Below, piece by piece: positions 42,944 through 51,462 of a stretch of DNA of 64,000 nt. How positions within the stretch are numbered: position 1 is the stretch's first letter; each line of letters begins with the position of its first letter. Position numbers and translations under genes: made by a program. Source of the DNA: a bacterium (GTDB lineage Bacteria > Planctomycetota > Planctomycetia > Planctomycetales > Planctomycetaceae); the NCBI GenBank assembly GCA_016125225.1, contig WGME01000018.1, forward strand, positions 62,001 to 126,000, in the 5' to 3' direction. A model generated the notes under the pieces. The model was not told the DNA's origin, did not search any database, and saw nothing but the letters and a program-made list of their open reading frames with translations.

Positions 42944-45943
42944 ATGATCGGTCGCGCGCTGTTCGGTTTACTCGTTTCGCTACTCGTTTTGCCCGCAGTA
43001 TCAGCGGCACCCGTCAACTTTGAACGCGATGTCGCCCCGTTGCTGGCCCAGCGCTGCCTCGGATGCCATGCCGGCGGTGATCCTCAAGGGTCACTCGATC
43101 TCACCACGTTGGCCAATGCCGTTCGTGGCGGCGATTCGGGGCCGGCACTGCAGCCCAAAAATCTGGAAGAAAGTGCCCTGTGGCAACGCGTTGTCGCGGG
43201 AGACATGCCCCCCAAGCAGCCGTTGTCCGCAGCGGAACGCGACACTTTAAAAGACTGGATTCTGGCAGGTGCCGAGTGGACACTCCCCGCGATCGATCCA
43301 CTCCGCTACTCCTCGGAAGAACGGGCCGGTTATGACTGGTGGTCTTGGCAACCAAGCCAGCGACCGACGGTTCCCACGACTGACGATGGTTGGGGCCAAC
43401 AACCGATTGACGGTTTCATCGCTGCTCAATTGACAGCGAACGGTTTGACTCCGAATCCGGAAGCCTCTCGTCGGGTGCTGATTCGCCGCTTGAGCTTTGA
43501 TCTCACCGGCCTGCCTCCCTCACCCGAAGAAGTCGAACAATTCCTGCAAGACACGGAACCGGGGGCCTATGAACGTCTGGTCGATCACCTGCTGTCTTCG
43601 CCGCATTATGGCGAACGTTGGGCTCGCCATTGGCTCGATGTGGTGCGGTTCGGGGAGAGCAATGGTTTTGAACGCGACCTGCCGCGCGAACAGGCCTGGC
43701 ACTATCGCGACTGGGTAGTTGACGCCTTCAACCGCGATCTGCCCTACGATCAATTTGTGCGTTGGCAACTCGCTGCCGATGCGATTGCTCCAGACGATCC
43801 GCAGGCCTTGGCGGCGATGGGCTTTCTCGTTGCCGGTCCGCATGACACGGTCATTCCAGTCAGCAACACCATGCGGCAAACGATGCGGCAGGATGAACTC
43901 GAAGATCTGGTCGGCGTTGTCGGGCAGACATTTCTAGGCCTGACACTCAACTGTGCCCGTTGCCATGATCATAAGTTCGATCCCGTTTCCTCCCGCGAGT
44001 ACTACCAGTTTGCCGCGGCGTTTGGTGGGTTGGATCATTCCGAGCAAACGGTCATCCCCGCCGCCTCACAACAGCAACTGACCGCTTGGGCTCACCGCAT
44101 CGAACAGTTGGAATCGCAACTCAAAACACAGGCGGAACCGATCCTCGCCAGGCTGCATCAAGAACGATCTCAGGGAGATGGCCCGCGTCCAGCCAGCGTC
44201 TTGCCCGCCCCGCTCTCGCAATGGGACTTCACCACCGACCTGCAGGACCAGGTCGGTTCGCTGCATGCCCGCTGGGTCGGGACTCCGCAGCCCTCTCCGG
44301 AAGGGATCGTCTGTGATGGCAGCAACTTCGTCGCCACGGGACCTTTGCCCAAACCCTTGACGGAAAAAACTCTCGAAGTTCGCGTGAAGCTCACCGATCT
44401 GGAACAGCGCGGCGGCGGAGTCATGAGCGTGCAGACGCTGGATGGTTCCACGTTCGATGCTGTCGTCTTCGGCGAACAGCAGCCGCAGCGCTGGATGGCC
44501 GGCAGCAACAATTTCCAGCGGACCAACAGTTTTAATGCCCCGGCGGAAGAAGCCGCAGCCCGCGAGTTTGTCACGATCACGTTGGTCTACCGTGCCAACG
44601 GCCAGATTCAGGGCTACCGCAACGGGCAACCCTACGGGCGTGCTTACTCCAGCGAAGGTCCCGTTGCGTTTCCGCCGGGCCAAAGTCAGATCGTGTTTGG
44701 TCTAAGACATGGTGCCCCGGGCGGCAACCGCATGCTCAAAGGGACTATCTCTCATGCGAAACTTTATGACCGGGCTCTGACCGATCCTGAAGTCGCCGTT
44801 TCAGCATCGACGTCGGGAATCATTATCACTGAAGACGACATTCTCGCCCAACTTTCAGCGGGAGACCGCACAGTTCGGCGACTGGCGAGTGATGAACTCC
44901 GTTCGCTAAAGGACCAGCACGCCGCCTTGAGCAAGTCGGCCCCTTACAAGATCTATACGGCTTCCAAACATCAGCCCCCCGTCATGCATGTGCTGCGTCG
45001 GGGCGATGTCAGTTCCACTGGCGACGTTGTCACCGTGGCGGGGTTGACCGCCATGACCACTTTGCCCGCTGATCTCGGTTTGCGAGCTGATTCCCTGGAA
45101 ATCCATCGCCGCGAGAGACTGGCCGATTGGATCACCGATGCCCGGAATCCGCTGTTTGCCCGGGTGATGGTTAACCGGCTGTGGCATTATCATTTTGGAC
45201 AGGGGTTGGTGGCCACGCCCAATGACCTCGGCTTCAACGGTGGTCATGCCACGCACCCGGAACTGCTCGACTGGCTGGCGAGTGAGTTCATCGCTTCCGG
45301 GTATTCGCTGAAACACATGCAGCGGTTGATGGTCACATCGGCCACCTACCGACAGTCATCCGAATACCATTCGCAAGCGGCCGCCAGCGACGCTGATAAC
45401 CGCTGGTTGTGGCGAATGCCCCCCCGGCGACTCGATGCCGAGTCACTACGTGATGCCATGTTGTCCGTCACCCAACAGTTGAATGAGCAGTTGGGCGGCA
45501 AGAGCTTCCACGATTTCCACAGCTACTTCTTCAAAGGCACGCAGTTCTATGATCCGGTCGAGATGACCACCTACGATCAACATCGGCGCACCATCTATCG
45601 CATGTGGGCCCGCGGCGGCCGCAATCCCTTCCTCGATACCTTCGACTGCCCCGATCCGTCGACCAGCACGCCCAAGCGATCCGCAACCACCACGCCGCTG
45701 CAAGCCCTGTCACTGCTCAACAGTTCGTTCTCACGGCAGATGGCAGACCGTCTTGCAGCACGCATTGAAACCGAAGCTGGCCCGCAACCAGCCGTACAAA
45801 TCCAACGCGCCTATGAACTGCTATTTTCGAGACCACCTACAGCAGCAGAATTGACGCTGAATCAAGAGTTCTTGACTCGACACGGACTAGCAATGGCCTG
45901 CCTCGCCTGGCTGAATTCTTCGGAGTTTCTCTATGTCGACTAA
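42944..45943 (+). CDS. planctomycete cytochrome C / DUF1549 / LamG-like / DUF1553 protein
   Basis: A 999-aa exported protein. The signal peptide (LFGLLVSLLVLPAVSAA) is followed by a planctomycete cytochrome C domain with heme motif CLGCH (Cys38, Cys41, His42). The DUF1549 domain (about 150-350) shows SFDLTGLPPSPEEV, SSPHYGERWARHWLDVVRF and a second CARCH heme site near residue 336. A concanavalin-like LamG insert spans about 420-590 (DAVVFGEQQPQRWM, IVFGLRHGAPGGNRM). The DUF1553 domain follows, with NPLFARVMVNRLWHYHFGQGL and ATYRQSSEYH. The ATG has GGAGGA upstream. Its partner is the DUF1501 gene, overlapping by 11 bp. Such pairs probably act in periplasmic redox or polysaccharide breakdown; the role is unproven. 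Confidence 0.93.
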   Translation: MIGRALFGLLVSLLVLPAVSAAPVNFERDVAPLLAQRCLGCHAGGDPQGSLDLTTLANAVRGGDSGPALQPKNLEESALWQRVVAGDMPPKQPLSAAERDTLKDWILAGAEWTLPAIDPLRYSSEERAGYDWWSWQPSQRPTVPTTDDGWGQQPIDGFIAAQLTANGLTPNPEASRRVLIRRLSFDLTGLPPSPEEVEQFLQDTEPGAYERLVDHLLSSPHYGERWARHWLDVVRFGESNGFERDLPREQAWHYRDWVVDAFNRDLPYDQFVRWQLAADAIAPDDPQALAAMGFLVAGPHDTVIPVSNTMRQTMRQDELEDLVGVVGQTFLGLTLNCARCHDHKFDPVSSREYYQFAAAFGGLDHSEQTVIPAASQQQLTAWAHRIEQLESQLKTQAEPILARLHQERSQGDGPRPASVLPAPLSQWDFTTDLQDQVGSLHARWVGTPQPSPEGIVCDGSNFVATGPLPKPLTEKTLEVRVKLTDLEQRGGGVMSVQTLDGSTFDAVVFGEQQPQRWMAGSNNFQRTNSFNAPAEEAAAREFVTITLVYRANGQIQGYRNGQPYGRAYSSEGPVAFPPGQSQIVFGLRHGAPGGNRMLKGTISHAKLYDRALTDPEVAVSASTSGIIITEDDILAQLSAGDRTVRRLASDELRSLKDQHAALSKSAPYKIYTASKHQPPVMHVLRRGDVSSTGDVVTVAGLTAMTTLPADLGLRADSLEIHRRERLADWITDARNPLFARVMVNRLWHYHFGQGLVATPNDLGFNGGHATHPELLDWLASEFIASGYSLKHMQRLMVTSATYRQSSEYHSQAAASDADNRWLWRMPPRRLDAESLRDAMLSVTQQLNEQLGGKSFHDFHSYFFKGTQFYDPVEMTTYDQHRRTIYRMWARGGRNPFLDTFDCPDPSTSTPKRSATTTPLQALSLLNSSFSRQMADRLAARIETEAGPQPAVQIQRAYELLFSRPPTAAELTLNQEFLTRHGLAMACLAWLNSSEFLYVD

Positions 45944-47333
45944 TCGTCGTGATTTTTTGAATTGGTCGACATCGGGATTGATGACCGCCGCCACATGGTC
46001 GTTGCTCTCGCAGGAAGCCGCCGCGTCGCCGCAGGCTATCACGCATCCGGCGAAATGCCAGCGGGTGATTCACCTGTTCATGTGCGGCGGGTTGAGCCAT
46101 CTCGATTCATTCGACTACAAACCGGCCCTCGAAAAAAATCATGGCAAGCCACTCCCATCGACCGAGCAGCCGGAAACATTCTTCGGGCAGGTCGGCTTAC
46201 TGCGGAAGAACGACTGGGCCTTCCGTCAGCAGGGGAAATCAGGCCTCTGGATTTCCGATCTCTTCCCGCACATCGCCACCTGTGCCGATGAATTGACCGT
46301 CATCCGTTCGATGGTTGCCGACTCCGCGAATCATACCCCGGCGACTTTTCAAGCCAACACAGGCTTTCGTTTCAATGGGTTTCCGGTGTTGGGTTCGTGG
46401 TTGTCCTACGGCATGGGTTCCGAAGCCGATGACTTGCCCGCCTATGTCGTGCTGCCCGACTCGCGAGGCATGCCCGCCGGCAGCACCATCAACTGGACCA
46501 ACGGCTTTCTACCGGCCAAGCATCAGGGCGTGCCGTTCCGCACGAAAGGGAACCCGATTGACGATCTCTTCCCATCGGGCGACTACCATGCCGAGGCGGA
46601 AGCCGAGACGCGGGCATTCATCGCCGCCCTCAATGCCCAACATCGGCTCACGCGTCCGGAAAGTGAGTTGGAAGCCCGGCTGACCAGCTATGAACTGGCG
46701 GCCAAGATACAGCTTTCCGTGCCGGAGGTGACCGATCTTGCGGGTGAGACAGCGCAGACACAATCGGCCTATGGACTCGATCGCACCGAAACCGCCGACT
46801 TCGGCCGCAGTTGCCTGCTCGCCCGCCGACTGCTGGAACAAGGCGTGCGATTCGTGCAGCTCTTTTCCGGGGGTTCGTTTGGTTCGCCGCGGATCAATTG
46901 GGATGGCCACGAGAATGTCTTCGATAACCATTCGCAGGAAGCTCTGCGGGTCGATCAACCGATCGCCGCGTTACTCAAAGATCTCCGTCAGCGCGGCCTG
47001 CTCGATGACACGCTCGTCTTGTTCACCACGGAGTTCGGCCGCACGCCGTTCACGCAGTCCGCGAAAGATACGGTCGGTTCCGGACGCGACCACAATATGT
47101 ATGGCTTCAGCACGTGGCTGGCTGGCGGTGGGTTGAAGCCCGGCATGAGCTATGGCAACACGGATGATGTCGGCTGGAAATCGGTCGATAAGCCAGTTCA
47201 TTGGCACGATTTCCATGCCACGGTGCTGCAACTCCTTGGCATCGATCACACCCGGTTAACGTACTATCACAACGGCATTGAACGCCGTTTGACCAATGTG
47301 CACGGGGAAGTACTGCACGAGATATTGGCATAG
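45933..47333 (+). CDS. DUF1501 protein with Tat-type N-terminus
   Basis: 466 aa. The N-terminus TNRRDFLNWSTSGLMTAAT has the twin-arginine pattern, so export by Tat is likely. The alkaline-phosphatase-superfamily fold of DUF1501 is seen in VIHLFMCGGLSHLDSFD near residue 45, VIRSMVADSANHTPA, ARRLLEQGVRFVQLFSGG, NWDGHENVFDNH, and LVLFTTEFGRTPF with DHNMYGFSTWLAGGG. It overlaps the upstream DUF1549/1553 gene by 11 bases, the standard planctomycete pairing, and the two probably form one complex or pathway. The whole 25-bp spacer to the convergent speE gene is a REP-like repeat. Confidence 0.93.
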   Translation: MSTNRRDFLNWSTSGLMTAATWSLLSQEAAASPQAITHPAKCQRVIHLFMCGGLSHLDSFDYKPALEKNHGKPLPSTEQPETFFGQVGLLRKNDWAFRQQGKSGLWISDLFPHIATCADELTVIRSMVADSANHTPATFQANTGFRFNGFPVLGSWLSYGMGSEADDLPAYVVLPDSRGMPAGSTINWTNGFLPAKHQGVPFRTKGNPIDDLFPSGDYHAEAEAETRAFIAALNAQHRLTRPESELEARLTSYELAAKIQLSVPEVTDLAGETAQTQSAYGLDRTETADFGRSCLLARRLLEQGVRFVQLFSGGSFGSPRINWDGHENVFDNHSQEALRVDQPIAALLKDLRQRGLLDDTLVLFTTEFGRTPFTQSAKDTVGSGRDHNMYGFSTWLAGGGLKPGMSYGNTDDVGWKSVDKPVHWHDFHATVLQLLGIDHTRLTYYHNGIERRLTNVHGEVLHEILA

Positions 47334-47338
47334 TGCCG

Positions 47339-47362
47339 CGCTCGGCTTTGCCTCGCGGCTAA
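47339..47362 (-). repeat. REP-like 24-bp repeat, copy 3
   Basis: On the minus strand TTAGCCGCGAGGC-AAA-GCCGAGCG, the same as copies 1 and 2 but for the loop triplet. Its TAG (plus strand 47359-47361) is the stop codon of the spermidine synthase gene. It accounts for nearly the whole gap to the DUF1501 gene. Confidence 0.7.
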
Positions 47363-48297
47363 GGGATGTCGCGGCCGAAGAACTTGGGTGGTTCGGCGAT
47401 GGTGTAGATAACCGTCTCGCTGGCCAGCCGGTCTCGAATGTATTTGGGGGTCTGCAGCATGCCCAGCAGCGACTCACCATCGAACATCTGCAGCGGTCCG
47501 CGAACCTGTTCGGCGAGCAGACGATTCGTGACCTCCGGATCGGGCCGTAGATTCAGCGGTTGATCGCAGGCCACGGCCAATCCCCAGGCAGAACCATAAG
47601 TCGGCACATTCGCCGTGATGAGAGACGTCTGCGTGAAGACACTATCGATGGTATGCAGCACGCGGATAAGAATGTCGGCCAGGGGGGGCGACTGTGAACC
47701 GGCCTGATTCACGAAGACCCCGCCGGGTCGCAGGCCATACTGGCAGGCGCGGAAAAACTCCTGCGTGAACAACGGATACGCCGGACCTTCTTCGATTGGG
47801 TCAGTCAAGTCAGCGATGATCACGTCCCAGTAACCTGGCGTCGACCGGATCAGTTCGAAGGCATCTCCCACAGCGATTCGCGCTCGCGGATCTTCATACG
47901 CCCCTTGATGAATCTCCGGCAACAATTCGCGACAGGCAGTGATCACGTCGCCATCAATGTCGGCGACCACGGCTTCCGTCACGCACTGCCACTTGAGGAC
48001 TTCCCGCAACACGCCGCCATCAGCCCCGCCCGCAATCAGCACGCGCTCTGGTTTTCCGTGCAGCACGCACGGAGCATGGGCAATCGGTTCGTGATAGAGG
48101 AATTCATCGCCGGTGCAGGTTTGCCATTTGCCATCGAGAATCAACGCCTTGCCGTAAGGCCCACTCTCGACAACCTGCATCTCCTGAAACGGCGTCTGCC
48201 GCGAGGCGAGCAATTTCGTCACACCGTGCTGCCAGATGTCGCATGGCGAAAGGTATTCACTGATCCACAGGTCAGCGGCAAGTTGGGCACCGGGCAT
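47359..48297 (-). CDS. speE: spermidine/polyamine synthase (SpeE family)
   Basis: A 312-aa aminopropyltransferase that joins decarboxylated S-adenosylmethionine to putrescine or a longer polyamine. Landmarks: VVESGPYGKALILDGKWQ, DEFLYHEPIAHAP, the SAM site VLIAGGADGGVLREVLK and VVADIDGDVI, and the catalytic Asp region IIADLTDP. The second half LYTQEFF-like LFTQEFFRACQ and NQAGSQSPP is typical. The SAM loop has AGGADGG in place of the usual GGGDGG. The start at 48297 lacks a clear Shine-Dalgarno. The stop codon is in REP-like repeat copy 3. Exact polyamine product not determinable. Confidence 0.88.
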   Translation of the reverse strand: MPGAQLAADLWISEYLSPCDIWQHGVTKLLASRQTPFQEMQVVESGPYGKALILDGKWQTCTGDEFLYHEPIAHAPCVLHGKPERVLIAGGADGGVLREVLKWQCVTEAVVADIDGDVITACRELLPEIHQGAYEDPRARIAVGDAFELIRSTPGYWDVIIADLTDPIEEGPAYPLFTQEFFRACQYGLRPGGVFVNQAGSQSPPLADILIRVLHTIDSVFTQTSLITANVPTYGSAWGLAVACDQPLNLRPDPEVTNRLLAEQVRGPLQMFDGESLLGMLQTPKYIRDRLASETVIYTIAEPPKFFGRDIP

Positions 48298-48346
48298 GGG
48301 TAGGTGTAGGTGTCAGGGTTGAGGGGTCAGGTTTCAGAAAAAGTCA

Positions 48347-48370
48347 TTAGCCGCGATGCACCGTCGAGCG
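48347..48370 (+). repeat. REP-like 24-bp repeat, copy 4 (diverged)
   Basis: TTAGCCGCGATGC-ACC-GTCGAGCG, with four changes from the consensus. It lies immediately downstream of the FAH hydrolase stop codon, whose TAG is formed by the adjoining CTA at 48371-48373. Degenerate CAGG/GGGTT direct repeats fill 48300-48340 between this copy and the speE start. Confidence 0.5.
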
Positions 48371-49234
48371 CTAAGCCTTCACGATGGGATTTGTGAGGGT
48401 GCCGATGCCGGAGATGCTGATCGACACGACGTCGCCATTTTCCAGAGTGAAATCATCCGGCGGGACAATGCCCGTGCCGGTCAGCAGGAAAGCCCCGGAC
48501 GGCAGATCGTTCTCTTTGGCAAGCCAGTCGATCAACTCCGGGAACTCACGTTTCATCTGATCCAGTGTAGTCGAACCATGGAAAGCCATATGCCCGGCCC
48601 GTTCGATGCGCAGTTCAATGGTGGTCCCCTGGCGATCCAGCGGCGTTTCGGTCACCAGCACACACGGACCGAGTCCGCAGCACTGATTGTAGACTTTCGC
48701 CTGGGGCAGATAGAGTGGGTTCTCCCCTTCGATGTCGCGGGCCGACATATCGTTGCCGACGGTGAAGCCCACCAACTTGTTTTGCGGATTGATGACCAAC
48801 GCCAGTTCGGGTTCCGGGACCGACCATTGGCTGTCGGCCCGCACGCGCAGGTCTTCCCCCGGCCCTGAGACGCGGTTGGGGGTCGCCTTGAAAAAGATCT
48901 CCGGGCGGGGAGCGGTGTAGACTTTATCGTAATGCGACGCCGCCGATTCCGACTCTTCCATGCGGGCCACCTGGCTGCGTTTGTAGGTTACACCCGCCGC
49001 CCAGACTTCCTGGCGATCGATCGGTGCCAGAAACGTGGCCGTCGAGGCATCAAAAGAGGATCCCGTTTTATCGGTAAGGTATTTCACCAACCCGAACGGG
49101 TCGGGCGCATGCAGAACATCCATCAGACTGCGGACATGATCCACCTGCATCAGATCAATGGGAAATAGCTGATCGCCTTCCCAGAGGACAGCGGCCGTGG
49201 AACCATCGGTCAGACGAATTTTCGCGAGCTTCAT
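48371..49234 (-). CDS. fumarylacetoacetate hydrolase (FAH) family protein
   Basis: 287 aa. A small N-terminal domain (about 1-70) precedes the FAH catalytic fold. VWAAGVTYKRSQ marks its start, VPEPELALVI carries the Glu-x-Glu metal ligands, and VGNDMSARDIEGENPLYLPQ with FLLTGTGIVPPDDF are further landmarks. Members are cytoplasmic Mg-dependent enzymes that hydrolyse C-C bonds, decarboxylate or dehydrate sugar acids and aromatic breakdown products. This one is nearer the 2-keto-3-deoxy-acid or 2-hydroxyhepta-dienedioate isomerase-like members by motif style, but the substrate is unknown. The ATG at 49234 has AGGAAG nine bases upstream; in-frame codons up to 49327 are not needed. Confidence 0.88.
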   Translation of the reverse strand: MKLAKIRLTDGSTAAVLWEGDQLFPIDLMQVDHVRSLMDVLHAPDPFGLVKYLTDKTGSSFDASTATFLAPIDRQEVWAAGVTYKRSQVARMEESESAASHYDKVYTAPRPEIFFKATPNRVSGPGEDLRVRADSQWSVPEPELALVINPQNKLVGFTVGNDMSARDIEGENPLYLPQAKVYNQCCGLGPCVLVTETPLDRQGTTIELRIERAGHMAFHGSTTLDQMKREFPELIDWLAKENDLPSGAFLLTGTGIVPPDDFTLENGDVVSISISGIGTLTNPIVKA

Positions 49235-49331
49235 GAAAAACAACTTCCTGATGACAGCGACCCAAAGGGATGCCTGCATGCCATCATACGACAAGTTGTC
49301 CACGATCTGTAGGCTGCGATGAATCACCGGG

Positions 49332-51140
49332 CTATTTGCGACGCGTCAGGCGGATGCGAACCTGTTGGGGGTTGTCGGTCCGTGTAACCTGCAGATCGAA
49401 ATGCAAGTCGTTCCAACCCACGGACATCGTGAAGGGTTTTTCCAATTTGTTCTCTTCGGCGCCCGTGGACATGTAACTGCTGCCATGATCGTGGATGGTC
49501 ATGACATCGCGGGTAAACGACCAGGCTCCGGACCGCTTTTTCTGAGCCGTAATCTTCATCAGGGTCTGTTCCTGATCACTGCTGTGTACCCATAGGACCA
49601 CCTGTTCTCCGGACGCGCAGGTCAATTCAAATTCTTTCTGGTCTCGGATATCAGGCATGCCGAGAGAGGCAATCACAGCCGGGTCGAGTCGCTCCGGGAG
49701 TTTTTCGAGCCCGGCCTTCTTGGCGAGTTCTTCGAACGTGCTTCGCTTCTCGCCTTTGGTAAGCAAACGGTCAATCGCCTGCCCCTGCAGGATCAACTTC
49801 TGAGCGCCAGTTGTGTCTTTCGCATTCAGCTTCCATTCTGCGAGGAGGCGATACGCCTCAGCGGTCGTTGGCCGATGCTCTTCGAAGTAGGCCACCAATT
49901 TCTCTTTGCCGTAGTACCACCAGTTCACAAACGGCAACAGCATCGATTCATGGAACGGGCGATCAAGCAACGCCAGGAAGGCCTGCTTGGTTTCGTCGGC
50001 GGTCATGGTTTTGGTGTAGATGACGGTATAGATCTCTGGACCTTCGACAGCCGGTGCACTGGAAGACATATGCCCGCTGTTACCGGAAGAATGCACATAG
50101 AGTTCTTCGGCCCCGCGGTTCCAGGCCCCGTAATAGCGGCCTTTGGCATCCGCGCGGGCGAGCACATCATGCCCCTTCCAGCCGTCAGCTAGCAAAGGGA
50201 CGTCGATGAGATCGTGCAATTCCTCATTCGTGAGTTCGGAAGTGAAGGTCCAGGCGGCTGACGTCGATTGCATGAACCGCGGCCCGCTGCACTTGGACTG
50301 CGCGTGCAGCGTCGTCAGGAACCCGAGATCCGGTGGCGGCTGATACTCCGGATAAAACTCCGGAATCATCTCCCGCGCGGGTAGCTGCAGGTCTTCGTCT
50401 TTTTTGAAGATCTCCAGGATCGACTTCTGCAACGATTTGACAATGTCGTTACTGACAGCCGTGTATTGCGCGCCGGACGTTTCCAGACCGGTCTGCTTCG
50501 CCGTGTAATCCGTTCGGATAACAGACTGAAACTGTACGACGGGCGGAGTAGTGTTCGTGATGTTTGTTGAATTTCCGTGGGCGAATTCTCGGCCGACCTT
50601 GGTTACCAGCTTCAGATCGTATCGTTTCGCAACGGGCAGACCCGATTCGGTATATTCCGGCATCGACAGGGTGATGAAAATGTCGGGGATTTCCTGACCC
50701 GGCGGCAGACGTTCTCCCCGCGGCACATAGAAAATCTGTGGAAACTCTTCCGTTTTCTTCAGGCCTTCAAACAAGGCTAAACCGACACGTTGCATCAGCA
50801 GGTGATCGGATTCGCAGAAGATGGCCACGGAATCGCGCGGCCAGGTCCAACCACTGCCGCGACTCGACGTGGTCGCAACGCCGGTGGAATTTCTCCCTTC
50901 GACCACCGTCATCTGTCCGGCCAATGACGGCGATGCTGACACATCTCCCGTGGAAACCTGTTGGCCATCGTCCGTGATTTGTGACGACAGCACACCCAAG
51001 GCAACCGAAGGCGATTGCCCAAACTGAACAAACAATCCGACGGCCAGCAGCAGGCACAGCACGCCGGCAATCAAACGTCGCCTTCGTCGTCTTCGGAGTG
51101 CAAGAGCTTCCACCGGGATACCTTCAGTAGAGGTGTTCAT
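49332..51140 (-). CDS. membrane-anchored hypothetical protein
   Basis: 602 aa. Seven consecutive Arg (LRRRRRRRLIAGV) precede one transmembrane helix at about residues 23-44 (LIAGVLCLLLAVGLFVQFG). This is a type II anchor by charge, with the rest outside the cytoplasm. A Ser/Thr-rich linker follows, then domains with DSVAIFCESDHLLMQRVGL, PDIFITLSMPEY, LLADGWKGHDVLARADAKG and a C-terminal beta part. Single Cys and His residues do not form a motif I know. The ATG at 51140 has GGAG six bases upstream. It is divergent from the TolC-like gene. I do not recognise the family. Confidence 0.78.
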   Translation of the reverse strand: MNTSTEGIPVEALALRRRRRRRLIAGVLCLLLAVGLFVQFGQSPSVALGVLSSQITDDGQQVSTGDVSASPSLAGQMTVVEGRNSTGVATTSSRGSGWTWPRDSVAIFCESDHLLMQRVGLALFEGLKKTEEFPQIFYVPRGERLPPGQEIPDIFITLSMPEYTESGLPVAKRYDLKLVTKVGREFAHGNSTNITNTTPPVVQFQSVIRTDYTAKQTGLETSGAQYTAVSNDIVKSLQKSILEIFKKDEDLQLPAREMIPEFYPEYQPPPDLGFLTTLHAQSKCSGPRFMQSTSAAWTFTSELTNEELHDLIDVPLLADGWKGHDVLARADAKGRYYGAWNRGAEELYVHSSGNSGHMSSSAPAVEGPEIYTVIYTKTMTADETKQAFLALLDRPFHESMLLPFVNWWYYGKEKLVAYFEEHRPTTAEAYRLLAEWKLNAKDTTGAQKLILQGQAIDRLLTKGEKRSTFEELAKKAGLEKLPERLDPAVIASLGMPDIRDQKEFELTCASGEQVVLWVHSSDQEQTLMKITAQKKRSGAWSFTRDVMTIHDHGSSYMSTGAEENKLEKPFTMSVGWNDLHFDLQVTRTDNPQQVRIRLTRRK

Positions 51141-51462
51141 CTTTGGCTCCAGCAGATCACAGACTCACGAGGAAACGGAATCCCACCACAGGGTGCTCGG
51201 ATCGTCACTCCTGTAACGGAATCATCACGCCAGCGGATGACTTCTATTCCAACGCATGAGGTAATTCCCGCGAGATTCTCATGAGCCCAACAGCCTTGGT
51301 TGAAGGATCTGTTCAGTTCGATCTCGGTAAACTGTAACGCTTAGCACGTGGCATGTCACAACTTTTCCCCCGACTGGCGACTCGTCCTGAGTTGTTCGCA
51401 GTGACGGCGATTTTCTTTGCCGATTTCCGATACAGATTTGCTTCTCGGGAAAGGATGCCCAC
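51141..51462. other. divergent intergenic region, no gene seen
   Basis: About 320 bp between the start codons of the anchored hypothetical gene and the TolC-like gene. There is no strong hairpin, no tRNA-like arm and no reading frame with convincing coding character. It presumably holds two promoters that I cannot place. Confidence 0.5.
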
